A stretch of 64,000 bases of DNA, from NCBI GenBank assembly GCA_029961685.1, contig JARWKL010000002.1:28860908-28924907 (forward strand), read 5' to 3'. Below the pieces are notes generated by a model. The model was not told where the DNA came from, did no database searches, and saw only the letters and a program-made list of their open reading frames with translations. Made by a program: the position numbers and the translations under genes. The stretch is from Aristolochia californica. Taxonomy: Eukaryota; Streptophyta; Magnoliopsida; Piperales; Aristolochiaceae. The first letter of the stretch is position 1. Each line of letters begins with the position of its first letter. This document shows positions 27,500-39,700 of the stretch, piece by piece.

Positions 27500-30400
27500 G
27501 ATCCACAGGTCATTTGCATGTTTAACATGTTTCAAGCATGCATATCCATTTTTAAAGCATGTGTGGAAGAAATCTCGTTCTTATAAAATTCCAAGCAATC
27601 AATGGTTGAACTAGTGGAATTTCCAAACTTGGATAACAAAAAAGTTTGTGTTCATTTATGGTGGGTGAATAAAATTTCCTTTCTTACATTTGTTATTGTC
27701 TTAAATTTTTTCCATTCATAAACTCTAAAAATTTCATTTTGTTGTGATCTGTTTGCCTTTTTTGTTTACATGGTGAAGGGAGAAACAAAACTCAAAGTTT
27801 TTATTTAAGAAAAAAGTATACATCTAAAATGGAAATTCACAATGAACAAATGTAGGGAGAGATAATTCCAAAGTGTGTCTGTAACTTTTTGGGATTGTAA
27901 ATGCTTTCGGTTTTTATATGTCAGGTTTTGCAATCGTCGAGAAAAGGGAGAGGCGGGGGATTTTTGACTGAGTGTTGACTCCCAATCTGTAAGTCAGTTC
28001 TTTAAAAAATATAGCCCGTTATGCGTGATAAATCACTTTACAATCATCTATGATTCTTTGGTCAGATTTCTGTAAATGGGCAAAATAATGGCTAGTTTGA
28101 TTTGGGTAAATATCCCACTGCACGTTCACTGGAGAATTTAATGAGCGTTTGTTATTCTCTTTAAAATGTTTAGATCCACAGGTCATTTGCATCTTTAACA
28201 TGTTTCAAGCATGCATATCCATTTTTAAAACATGTGTAGAAGAAATCTTGTTCTTATAAAATTCCATGCTATCAATGGTTGAACTAGTGGAATTTCCCAA
28301 ACTCTGATAACAAAAATTTTGTGTTCATTTGTGGTGTGTGAAAAAAATTTGTAATTGTTTTAATTTTTTCCCAAATATAAACTCTAAAATTTTCATTTTG
28401 TTGTGATCTATTTGCCTTTTTTGTTTACAGGGGTGAAGGGAGAGCGAAAACTCCTTGTTTTGATTTCAGGAAAAAAAGTATACATCTAAAATGGAAATGC
28501 ACAATGCACAAATGTAGAGAGAGATAATTCCAAAGAGTGTTTGTAATTTTTAGGGATTGTAAACTCTTTTCATTTTTTATATATCAGGTTTTGCAATCAT
28601 CGGGAAAAGGGAGAGGCGGGGGATTTTTAACTGAGTGTTGACTCCCAATCCATATGTCATTTATTTCAAAAATATAGCCCGTTGTGCATGATAAATCACT
28701 TTATAATCATATATGATTGTTAGGTCAGCTTTTTGTAAATGGCCAAAATAATGGCTTGTTTGACTCCTATAAATATCCCACCGCATGTTCATTGGAGAAT
28801 TTAATGAGCGTTTGTTATTCTCTTTAAAAGGTTTGGATCCATAAGTCATTTGAATCTTTAACTTCTTTCAAGCATGCATATTCATTTTTACTACATGTGT
28901 TGAAGAAATCTTGTTCTTATAAAATTCCAAGCTATCTAGGGTTGAACTAGTGGAATTTCCCAAACTTGGATAACGAAAATTTTGTTTTCATTTGTGGTGT
29001 GTGAATAAAATTTCTTTACTTACATTTGTTTATGTCTTAAAATTTTTCCATACATAAACTCTAAAATTTTCATTTTGTTGTGATCTATTTGCCTTTTTTT
29101 GTTGATGGGGTGAAGGGAGAACGAAGTATACATCTAAAAATGAAATGCACAATTCACAAATTTAGAGGGAGATAATTCCAAAGAGTGTCTATAATTTTTC
29201 GGGATTGTAAACTCTTTTTATATTTTAAATATCAGGTTTTACTATCGTCAGGAAAAGGGGGAGGCGGAGGATTTTTTATTGAGTGTTGACTCCTTATCCA
29301 TTAGTCATTTCTTTTAAAAATATAGCCCGTTGCGCATGATAAATCACTTTACAATCATCTATGATTGTTCGGTAAGCTTTTTGTAAAAGGGCAAAATAAT
29401 GTCTTGTTTGACTCGGGTAAATATCACACCACACGTTCACTGGAGAATTTAATGAGTGTTTTTTTTTATCTTTCAAAGGTTTGGATCCATACGTCTTTTG
29501 CATCTTTAACATTTTTCACGCATGCATATCCATTTTTACAACATGTGTAGAAGAAATCTCGTTCTTATAAATTTCCAAGCTATCTAGGGTTGAACTAGTC
29601 GAATTTCCCAAACTTGGACAACAAAACTTTTGTTTTCATTTGTGGTGGGTGAATTAAATTTCTTTACTTACATTTGTTATGGTTTTAAATTTTTTTCCAT
29701 ACATAAACTCTAAAATTTTTATTTTGTTGTGATCTATTTACCTTTTTTGTTTACGGGGTGCAGGTAGAGTGAAAACTCAAAGTTTTGATTTGAGAAAAAA
29801 GTACACATCTAAAATGGAAATGCACAATGCACAAATGTAGAGAGAGATAATTGCAAAGAGTGTATGTAATTTTTAGGGAGTGTAAACTCTTTTCAGTTTT
29901 TAAATATCAGGTTTTGTAATCGTTAGGAAAAGAGGGAAGCGGGGGATTTTTAACTGAGTGTAGACTCCCAATCCATAAGTCATTTCGTACAAAAATATAG
30001 CCCGTTATGCATGATAAATCACTTTACAATCATCTACGATTGTTAGGTCAGCTTTTAATAAATGGGCAAAATAATGTCTTGTTTGACTCGGGTAAATATC
30101 CCACCGAACATTCACTGGAGAATTTAATGAGCGTTTGTTATTATATTTAAAAGGTTTGCATCCGAAGATCATTTGCATCTTTAACATGTTCCAAGCATGC
30201 TTTTCCATTTTTAAAACCTGTGTAGAAGAAATCTCGTTCGTATATAATTCCATGCTATCAAGAGTTGAACTAGTGAAATTTCCCAAACTTGGATAACGAA
30301 ACTTTTGTGTTCATTTGTGGTGTGTGAATAAATTTTTTTTACTTACATTTGTTATTGTTTTAAAATTTTTCCATACATAAAGTGTAAAATTTTCATTTTG

Positions 30401-33400
30401 TTGTGATCAATTTGCCGTTTTTTGTTTATAGGATGAAGGGAGAACGAAAACTCAAATTTTTTATTCAAGAAAAAAGTATACATCTAAACTTAAAATGCAC
30501 AATGCTCAAATGTAGAGAGAGATAATTCCAAAGAGTGTCTGTAATTTTTAGGGAATGTAAACTCTTTTCAATTTTTAAATATCATGTTTTGCAATCGTTA
30601 GGAAAAGAGGGAGGCGGGGGATTTTTAACTGAGTGTTGACTCCCAATCCATATGTCATTTCTTTAAAAAATATAGCCCGTTGCGCATGATAAATCACTTT
30701 TCAATCATCTATGCTTGTTAGGTCAGCTTTTTTTAAATAGGCAAAATAATGGCTTGTTTGACCCGGGTAAGTATCCCACTGCACGTTCAATGGAGAATTT
30801 AATGAGCATTTGTTGTTCTCTTTAAAAAGTTTGGATCCATAGGTCATTTGCATCTTTAACATGTTTCAAGCATGCATATCCATTTTTACAACATGTGTAG
30901 AAGAAATCTCGTTCTTTAAAACTCAAAGATATCTAGGGTTGAACTAGTGGAATTTCCCAAACTTGGATAACAAAACTTTTGTATTCATTTGTGGTGTGTG
31001 AATAAAATTTATTTACTCATATTTGTTATTGTTTTAAATTATTTCCATACATAAACTCTTAAATTTTCAATTTGTTGTGATCTCCTTACCTTTTTTTTTT
31101 AAGTTGTGAAGGGAGAGCGAAAACTTAAAGTTTTGATTTAAGAAGAAGTATAGATCTAAAATGGAAATGCACAATGAAAAAATGTACAGAGAGATAATTC
31201 AAAAGAGTGTCAGTAAATTATAGGGATTGTTAACTCTTTTAAGTTTTTATAAATCATGTTTTGTAATCGTCGGAAAAGGGGGAAGCGGGGGATTTTTAAC
31301 TGAGTGTTGACACCTAATCCATAAGTCATTTCTTATAAAAATATAGACCATTGTGCATGATCAAGCACTTTACAATCATCTATGATTGTCAAGTTAGCTT
31401 TTTGTAAATGGGCAAAATAATGGCTTGTTTGACTCGGGTAAATATCCCACCGCACGTTCACTGGAGAATTTATTGAGCGTTTGTTATTCTCTTAAAAAGA
31501 TTTGGATCCATAAGTCATTTGCATCTTTAACATGTTTCAAGCATGCATATCCATTTTTAAAACATGTGTAGAAGAAATCTCGTTCTTTTCAAATTCAAAG
31601 CTATCAAGGGTTGAACTAGTGGAATTTCCCAAATTTGGATAACAAAACTTTTGTGTTCATTTGTGGTGTGTGAATAAAATTTCCTTTCTTACATTTGTTA
31701 TTTTTTAAAATTTTTTCCATACATAAACTCTAAAATTTTCAGTTTGTTGTGATCTATTTCCCTTTTTTGTTTATAGGGTGAAGGGAGAACGAAAACTTAA
31801 AGTTTTAATTTATGAAAAAGGTACACATATAAAATGGAAATTCACAATGCACAAATGTAGAGAGAGATAATTCCAAAGAGTGTGTATAATTTTTAGGGAT
31901 TGTAAACTCTTTTCAATTTTTATATATCTGGTTTTGCAATCGTCAAGAAAAGGGGGAGGCGGGGCATTTTTAACTAAGTGTTGACTCCCAATCCATAAGT
32001 CATTTTTTTGCAATCACTTTCCAATCATCTATGATTTTTAGGTCAGCTTTTTGTAAATGGGCAAAATAATGGCTAGTTTGACTTGGGTAAATATCCCACC
32101 GCACGTTCACTGTAGAATTTAGTTTGTGTTTGTCATTCTATTTAAAAGGTTTGGATCTATAGGTCATTTGCATCTTGAACATGTTTCAAGCAAGCATTTC
32201 CATTTTTAAAACATGTGTAGAGGAAATCTCGTTCTTATAAAATTCTAAGCTATCAAGGGTTGAACTAGTGGAATTTCCCAAACTTGGATAAAAAAACTTT
32301 GGTGTTCATTTCAGGCGTGTGAAAAAAATTTCCTTTCATACATTTGTTAATATTTTAATTTTTTTCCATACATAAACTCTAAAATTTTTATTTTCTTGTG
32401 ATCTATTTGCCTTTTTTTTCACGGGGGTGGAGGAAGAGCGAAAATTCCAAGTTTTGATTTCAGAAAAAAGTATAGATTTAAAATGGAAATGCACAATGCA
32501 AAAATGTAGAGAGAGATAATTCCTAAGAGTGTCTGTAATTTTTAGCAATTGTAAAATCTTTTCCGTTTTATATATCAGGTGTTGCAATCGTCTGGAAAAG
32601 GGGGAGGCAGGGGATTTTTAATTGAGTGTTGACTCCCAATCTATAAGTCATTTCTTTCTAAAATATAGCCCATTGCGCATGATAAATCACTTTACAATCA
32701 TCTATGATCGTTAGGTCAGCTTTTTGTAAATGGAAAAAATAATGGCTTGTTTGACTCCGGTAAATATCCCACCGCATGTTCACTAGAGAATTTGATGAGC
32801 GTTTGTTATTCTATTTAAAAGGTTTGGATCCATAAGTCATTTGCATCTTTAACATGTTTCAAGCATGCATATCCTTTTTTACAACATGTGTAGAAAAAAA
32901 CATGTTCTTATAAAATTCCAAGCTATCAAGGGTTGAACTAGTGGAATTTCCCAAAGTTGGATAACAAAACTTTTGTGTTCATTTGTGGTGTGTGAATAAA
33001 ATTTCTTTACTTACATTTTTAATTGTCTTAAATTTTTTCCATACATCAACTCTAAAAGTTTCATTTTGTTGTGATCTATATGCCTTTTTTTGTTTACGGG
33101 GTGAAGTGAGAGCAAAAACTCAATGTTTTGATTTAAGAAAAAGTATACATCTAAAATGGAAATGCACAATGCAAAAATATAGAGAGAGATAATTCCAAAG
33201 AGTGTCTATAATTTTTAGGGATTGTAAACTCTTTTTCAGTTTTTATATATCAGGTTTTGCAATCGTCGGGAAAAGCAGGAGGCGGGGGATTTTTAATTGA
33301 GTGTTGACTCCCAATCCATAAGTCATCTCTTTAAAAAATATAGCCCATTGGGCATGATAAATCACTTTACAATCAACTATGATTGTTAGCTGTGCTTTTT

Positions 33401-33992
33401 TTAAATAGGCAAAATACTGGCATGTTTGACTCGTGTAAATATCCCACCGCACGTTCACTGGAAAATTTAATGAGTGTTTGTTATTCTCGTTAAAAGTTTT
33501 GGATCCATAGGTCATTTGCATCTTTAACATGTTTCGTGCATGCATATCCATTTTTACCACATGTGTAGAAGAAATTACGATCTTATAAATTTCCAAGCTA
33601 TCTAGTGTTAAACTAGTGGAATTTCCCAAACTTGGATAACAAATTTTTTTTGTTCATTTGTTGTGTGTGAATAAAATTTCTTTACTTACATTTGTTATTG
33701 TTTTAATTTTTTCCATACATAAACTCTAAAATTTTTCATTTTGTTGTGATCTATTTACCTTTTTTTGTTTATGAGGTGAAGGGAGAGCGAAAACTCAAAG
33801 TTTTGATTTAAGAAAAAAGTATAAATCTAAAATGGAAATGCGCAATGCACAACTGTAGAGAGAGATAATTCCAAAGAGTATCAGTAATTTTTAGCGATTG
33901 TAAACTCTTTTCTGTTTTATATATCAGGTTTTGCAACCGTCAGGAAAAGGGGGAGGCAGGGGATGTTTAACTGAGTGGTTACTCCCAAGCCA

Positions 33993-34019
33993 TAAGTCAT
34001 TTCTTACAAAAATGACTTA
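33993..34019. repeat. Short perfect inverted repeat made by a local snapback
   Basis: TAAGTCATTT (33993-34002) is followed by the 7-base spacer CTTACAA and then AAATGACTTA (34010-34019), its exact reverse complement. Other monomers have only the first arm, followed by TACAAAAATATAGCCC. The second arm is thus an inverted copy inserted where normal sequence should continue. The unit then rejoins its normal course at TATCCCACCG and is about 80 bp short. Confidence 0.85.
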
Positions 34020-35877
34020 CGTGCAGGTATTTTATCCCACCGCACGTTCACTGGAGAATTTAATGAGCGTTTGTTATTCTCTTTAAAAGATTTGGATCCA
34101 TATGTCATTTGCATCTTTAACATGTTTCAAGCATGCATATCCATTTTTAAAACATGTGTAGAAGAAATCTCGTTCTTATAAAATTCCAAGCTATCCAGGG
34201 TTGAACTAGTGGAATTTCCAAAACTCCGATAAAAAAACTTTTGTGTTCATTTGCAGTGTCTGAAAAAATTTTCCTTTCTTACATTTGTTATTTTTAAATT
34301 TTTTTTCCATATATAAATTCTAAAATTTTCATTTTTTTGTAATCTGTTTGCCTTTTTTGTTTACAGGGGTGAAGGGAGAGCGAAGACTCCAAGTTTTTAT
34401 TAATTAAAAAATTATACATCTAAAATGGAAATGCACAATGCACAAATACAGAGAGAGATAATTCCAAAGAGTGTCTGTAATTTTTAGGGATTGTAAACTC
34501 TTTTCAGTTTTTATATATCATGTTTTGCAAACGTCGGTAAAAGGGGCAAGCGGGGGATTTTTATCTGAGTGTTGACTCCCTATCCATAAGTCATTTCTTT
34601 CAAAAATATAGCCCATTCCTCATGATAAATCACATTACAATCACCTATGATTGTTGGGTTAGATTTTTGTAAATGGGAAAAATAATGGCTTGTTTGACTC
34701 AGGTAAATATCCCACCGCACGTTCGCTGGAGAATTTAATGAGCGTTTATTATTCTCTTTAAAAGGTTTGGATCCATAAGTTTGCATCTTTAACATGTTAC
34801 AAGCATGCATATCAATTTTTCAACATGTTTAGAAGAAATCTCGTTCTTATAAAATTCCAAGCTATCAAGGGTTGAAGTAGTTGAATTTTCCAAACTTGGA
34901 TAACAAAACTTTTGTGTTCATTTGTGGTGTGTGAATAAAATTTCTTTACTTACATTTGTTATTGTTTTAAATTTTTTCCATACATAAACTCTAAAATTTT
35001 CAATTTGTTGTGATCTATTTGCCTTTTTTTTTCCAGGGTGAAGGGAGAGCGAAAATTCAAAGTTTTGATTTATGAAAAAAGTATACTTCTAAAATGTAAG
35101 TGCAGAATGCACAAATGTTGAGAGATAATTCCAAAGAGTGTCTGTAAATTTTAGGGATTGTAAACTCTTTTCATTGTTTATATATCAAGTTTTTCAATCG
35201 TCGGGAAAAGGGGGTGGCAGGGGATTTTTAATTGAGTGTTGACTCCCAATCCATAAGTCATTTCTTTACAAAATATTGCCTGTTGTGGATGATAAATTAT
35301 TTTACAATCATTTATGATTCTTAGGTCATCTTTTTGTAAATGGGTAAAATAATGGCTTGTTTGACTCCGGTAAATATCCCATTGCACGTTCACTGGAGAA
35401 TTTAATGAGCATTTGTTATTCTATTTAAAAGGTTTGGATCCATAGGTCATTTGTATCTTTAACATGTGTCAAGCATGCATATACATTTTTAGAACATGTG
35501 CAGAAGAAATCTCGTTCGTATAAAAGTCCATGCTATCTAGGGTTGAACTAGTGGAATTTCCCAAACTTGGATAACAAAAATTTTGTGTTCATTTATCGTG
35601 CGTGAATTAAATTTATTTACTTACGTTTGTTTTTGTTTTAAATTTTTTCCATTCATAAACTCTAACATTTTCATTTTGTTGTGATCTATTTACCTTTTTT
35701 TGTTTACCTGGTGAAGGGAGAGCGATAACTCAAAGTTTTGATTTAATAAAAAAGTATACATTTAAAATGGAAATGCACAATGCACAGATGTAGAGAGAGA
35801 TAATTCCCAAGATTGCCTGTAATTTTTAGGGATTGTAAACTCTTTTCAGTTTTTATATATCAAGTTTTGCAATCATC

Positions 35878-35898
35878 GGGAAAAGGGGGAGGCGAGGG
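35878..35898 (+). other. G-rich tract repeated once per monomer (example)
   Basis: Four guanine runs, GGG, GGGGG, GG and a split final run, lie within 21 bp. The consensus of other units is GGGAAAAGGGGGAGGCGGGGG. It is the only strongly G-biased stretch of an otherwise AT-rich monomer. It sits on the top strand throughout block L and on the bottom strand throughout block R. A two-layer quadruplex is possible; a three-layer one would need the short GG run to be bridged. Confidence 0.7.
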
Positions 35899-35978
35899 AT
35901 TTTTAACTGAGTGTTGAGTCACAATCCAGAAGTCATTTCTTACAAAAATATAGCCTGTTACGCAAGATAAATCACTTT

Positions 35979-35996
35979 ACAATCATCTATGATTGT
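35979..35996. repeat. Conserved 8+2+8 dyad (example in one monomer)
   Basis: ACAATCAT-CT-ATGATTGT is a perfect 8-bp inverted repeat with a 2-base centre. It is present intact or with one or two changes in most monomers of both blocks (for example 3599, 10679 and 11354 in L; 44587 and 55903 in R). The centre is the base pair step that separates the two blocks. Dyads in satellites can be protein-binding sites, but no specific protein can be named from this sequence. Confidence 0.85.
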
Positions 35997-36784
35997 TAGG
36001 TGAGCCTCTTGTGAATTGGCAAAATAATGGCTGGTTTGACTCAGGTAAATATCCCACCACACGTTCACTGGAGAATTTAATGAGCGTTTGTTATTCTCTT
36101 TAAAAGCTTTGGATCCATAGGTCATTTACATCTTTAACTTGTTTCAAGCATGCATATCCATTTTTAAAACATGTGTAGAAGAAATCTCGTTCGTATAAAA
36201 TTCCAAGCTATCAAGGGTTGAAGTAGTGGAATTTCCAAAACATGGATAACAAAACTTTTGTGTTCATTTCTGGTGTGTGAATAAAATTTCTTTTCTTACA
36301 TTTGTTATTGTTTTAAATTTTTTCCATACATAAACTATAAAATTTTCATTTTGTTGTGATTTATTTGCCTTTTTTGTTTACAGACTGAAGCAAGAGCAAA
36401 AACTCAATCTTTTGATTTAAGAAAAAAGTATACATCTAAAATGGAAATGCACAATGCACAAATGTAGAGAGAAATAATTCTAAAGAGTGTCTGGAATTTT
36501 TAGGGATTGTAAACTCTTTTTAGTTTTTAGATATCATGTTTTGCAATCGACGAGAAAAGGGGGAGGCGGGGGATTTTTAACTGAGTGTTGACTTCCAATC
36601 CATAGGTAATTTCTTTAAAAAATATAGCCCGTTACGCATGATAAAGCACTATACAATCATCTATGATTGTTAGGTCATCTTTTTGTAAATGGGCAAAATA
36701 ATGGCTTGTTCGACTCGGGTAAATATCCCACGACATAACCACTGGAGAATTTAATGAGCGTTTGTTATTCTCTTTGAAAGGTTT

Positions 36785-39700
36785 GGATCCATAGGTCATT
36801 TGCATCTTCAACATGTTTCAAGCATGCATAACCATTTTTAAAACATGTGTAGAAGAAATCTCGTTCTTATAAAATTCAAGGCTATCACGGGTTGAACTAA
36901 TGGAATTTCCCAAACTTGGATAACAAAACTTTTTTGTTCATTTGTTGTGTGTGAATAAAATTTCTTTACTTATATTTTTTTTTTTGTTTTAAATTTTTTC
37001 CATACATAAACTCTAAAATTTTCATTTTGTTGTGATCTATTTACCTTTTTTTGTTTACGGGGTGAAAGGAGAGCGAAAACTCAAAGTTTTGATTTAAGAA
37101 AAAAGAATACATCTAAAATTGAAATCCACAATGCATAAATGTAGAGAGAGATAATTCCAAAGAGTGTCTGTAAATTTTAGGGATTGTAAACACAATCAGT
37201 TTTTATATATCCGATTTTATAATCGTTGGGAAAAAGGGGGAGGTGGGAGATTTTTAGCTGAATGTTGACTCCCAATCCACAAGTCATATCTTACAAAAAT
37301 ATATCCCGTTGCGCATGATAAATCACTTTATCATTATCTATGATTCTTATGTCAGCTTTTTGTGAATGGGAAAAATAATGGCTTGTTTGACTGAAGTAAA
37401 TATCCCACCGCACAATCACTGGAGAATTCAATGTGCGTTTGTTATTCTCTTTAAAAGGGTTGGATTCAAAGGTCAATTGCATCTTTAACATGTTTCAAGC
37501 ATGCATAACCATTTTTAAAACATGTGTAAAAGAAATCTCGTTCTTATAAAATTCAAAGCTATCAAGGGTTGAACAAGTGAAATTTCCCAAACTTGGATAA
37601 CAAAACTTTTGTGTTCGTTTGTCGTGTGTGAATAAAATTTCCTTAATTACATTTGTTATTGTTTTAAAATTTTCCATGCATAAACTCTAAAGTTTTCATT
37701 TTGTTGTGATCTATTTGCCTTTTTTTTTACGGGGTGAAAGGAGAGCGAAAATTCAAAGTTTTGATTTAAGAAAAAAGTATACATCTAAAATGTAAATGCA
37801 CAATGCAGAAATGTAGAGAGAGATAATTCGAAAGAGTGTCTGTAATTTTTAGGGATTTTAAACTCTATTCAGTTTTTATATATCAGGTTTTGCAATCGTC
37901 GAGAAAAGGGGAGGCGGGGGATTTTTAACTGAGTGTTGACTCCCAATCCATAAGTCATTTCTTTCAAAAATATAGCCCCTTATGCAAGATAAATCTCTTT
38001 ATAATCTTCTATGATTGTTAGGTCAGCTTTTTGTAAATTGGCAAAATAATGGCTTGTTTGACTCGGGTAAATATCCCACCCCACGTTCACTGGAGAATTT
38101 AATGAGTGTTTGTTATTCTCTTTAAAAGGTTTGGATTCAAAGGTCAATTGCATCTTTAACATGTTTCAAGCATGCATAACCATTTTTAAAACATGTGTAA
38201 AAGAAATCTCGTTCTTATAAAATTCAAGGCTATCAAGGGTTGAACTAGTGGAATTTCCCAAACTTGGATAAGATAACTTTTGTGTTCATTTGTTGTATGT
38301 GAAAAAAATTTCTTTACTTATATTTGTTAGTGTTTTAAATTTCATCCATACTTAAACTCTAAAATTTTCATTTTGTCGTGATCTATTTACCTTTTTTTGT
38401 TTACGGGGTGAAGGGAGAGCGAAAACTCAAAGTTTTGATTTAAGAAAAAAGAATACATCTAAAATTGAAATGCACAATGCAAAAATATAGAGCGAGATAA
38501 TTCCAAAGAGTGTCTGTAATTTTTACGGATTGTAAACTCTTTTTCAGTTTTTATATATCAGGTTTTGCAATCATTGAGAAAAGGGGGAGGTGGGGGATTT
38601 TTAACTTAATGTTGACTCCCAATCCATAAGTCATATCTTACAAAAATATAGCCAGTTGCACAAGATAAATCACTTTACAATCATCTATGATTCTAAGGTC
38701 AGGTTTTTGTGAATGGGCAAAATAATGGCTTGTTTGACTCAGGAAAAGGGGGAGGCGGGGGATTTTAAATTGAGTATTGACTACCGATCCATAAGTCATT
38801 TCTTTATAAAATATAGCCCATTGCGCTTGGTAAATCACTTTACAATCATCTATGATTAGGTCAGCTTTTTTTAAATGGGCAAAATAATGGCTTGTTTGAC
38901 TCGGGTAAATATCACACCACACGTTCACTGGAGAATTTAATGAGCGTTTGTTATTCTCTTTAAAATGTTTCAAGCATGCATATCCATTTTTACAACATGT
39001 GTGGAAGTAATCTCGTTCCTATAAAAGTCCAAGCTATCTGGGGTTGAGCTAGTGGAATTTCCCAAATTTGGATAACAAAAACTTTGTGTTCATTTGTGGC
39101 GTGTGAAAAGAATATGTTTTACTTAAATTTTTTATTGTTTGAAAATTTTCCATACATAAACTCTAAAATTTTCATTTTGTTGTGATCTATTTTCCTTTTT
39201 TTGTTTACGGAGTGAAGGGAGAGCGAAAACTCAAAGTTTTGATTTAAGAAAAAAGTATACATCTAAAATGGAAATGCAATGTGCACAAATGTAGAGAGAG
39301 ATAATTCCAAAAAGTGTCTGTAAGTTTTAGGGATTGTAAACCCTTTTCAGTTTTTATATATCAGGTTTTGCAATCATCTGGGAAAGGGGGAGGCGGGGGA
39401 TTTTTAACTGAGTGTTGACTCGCAATCCATAAGTCATTTTTTTTCAAAAATATAGCTTGTTGCACATGATAAATCACTTTACAATCATCTATGATTGTTA
39501 GGTCAGCTTTTTATAAATGGGCAAAATAATGGCCTGTTTGACTCGGGAAAATCTCCCATCGCACGTTCACTGGAGAATTTCATGAGCGTTTCTTATTCTC
39601 TTTAAAAAGTTTAGATCCATAAGTCATTTGCATCTTTAACATTTTTCAAGCACATCTATCAATTTTTATAACTCGTGTAGAAGAAATCTTGTTCTTATTA

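Larger units (their letters stand above)
19935..28834 (+). repeat. Pentameric segmental duplication region (period about 3.36 kb, second copy enlarged)
   Basis: Anchors: 19935, 20609, 21281, 21958, 22630, 23300, 23973, 24646, 25322, 25998, 26673, 27499, 28172. Units pair by private variants: 21281 with 24646 (offset 3365; GTCAGGTTTTTG, GATCACAAAAC), 21958 with 25322 and 25998 (offset 3364; GACTGG-type variants, CCCAACCCATAAG), 22630 with 26673 (4043; GGGATAGTAAACAC), 23300 with 27499 (4199; GATTGTCAAGT, CCACAGGTC), 23973 with 28172 (4199; AATGAACAAATGTAGGGAG, CAGTTCTTT). The offset grows by 676 at an extra tandem duplicate and by ~156 at a chimeric unit, which accounts for the whole difference. 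The unit at 28835 resembles 24646 and may begin a third copy. Confidence 0.85.
35436..36110 (+). repeat. Representative block L monomer (675 bp)
   Basis: A full-length unit counted from GGATCC to the base before the next GGATCC. It shows the landmarks of the family: a TATA-like run TTTTATATAT (35851-35860), the G-rich tract (35878-35898), the dyad with CT centre (35979-35996), and CACGTTCACTGG near its end. No internal sub-repeat of the monomer was noticed. 675 is a multiple of three, which lets spurious reading frames keep phase from unit to unit. Confidence 0.93.
28835..36784 (+). repeat. Block L sub-region d: monomers without clear higher-order pattern
   Basis: Anchors: 28835, 29483, 30158, 30833, 31504, 32153, 32826, 33501, 34094, 34769, 35436, 36111. 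The anchor is GCATCC at 30158 and GGATCT at 32153. Short intervals mark small deletions near 29118 (about 27 bp, GAACGAAGTATACATC), near 32008 (about 26 bp, TTTTTTTGCAATCAC) and around 34011 (about 80 bp, with a snapback copy). I could not assign these monomers to a repeating set. Confidence 0.85.

Noticed and set aside
33243..33629. 128-codon minus-strand frame as a gene
   Set aside because: Same satellite frame, extended because the usual stop codon after the HA residues is mutated. The flanking units do not keep this extension.
34010..34035. Stretch TGACTTACGTGCAGGTATTTTAT as a non-satellite insertion or transposon footprint
   Set aside because: Most of it is an inverted copy of adjacent TAAGTCATTT plus a mutated CAGGTAAATATCCC. 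No target-site duplication was seen.
35850..35862. TATA-like run TTTTATATAT as a promoter in each monomer
   Set aside because: A TATA-like string is expected in such AT-rich DNA. No start site, downstream gene or other promoter element supports it.
38638..38973. 111-codon minus-strand frame with internal duplication as a two-domain protein
   Set aside because: The duplication is the out-of-phase joint in the rearranged monomer. The frame arises by chance from it.
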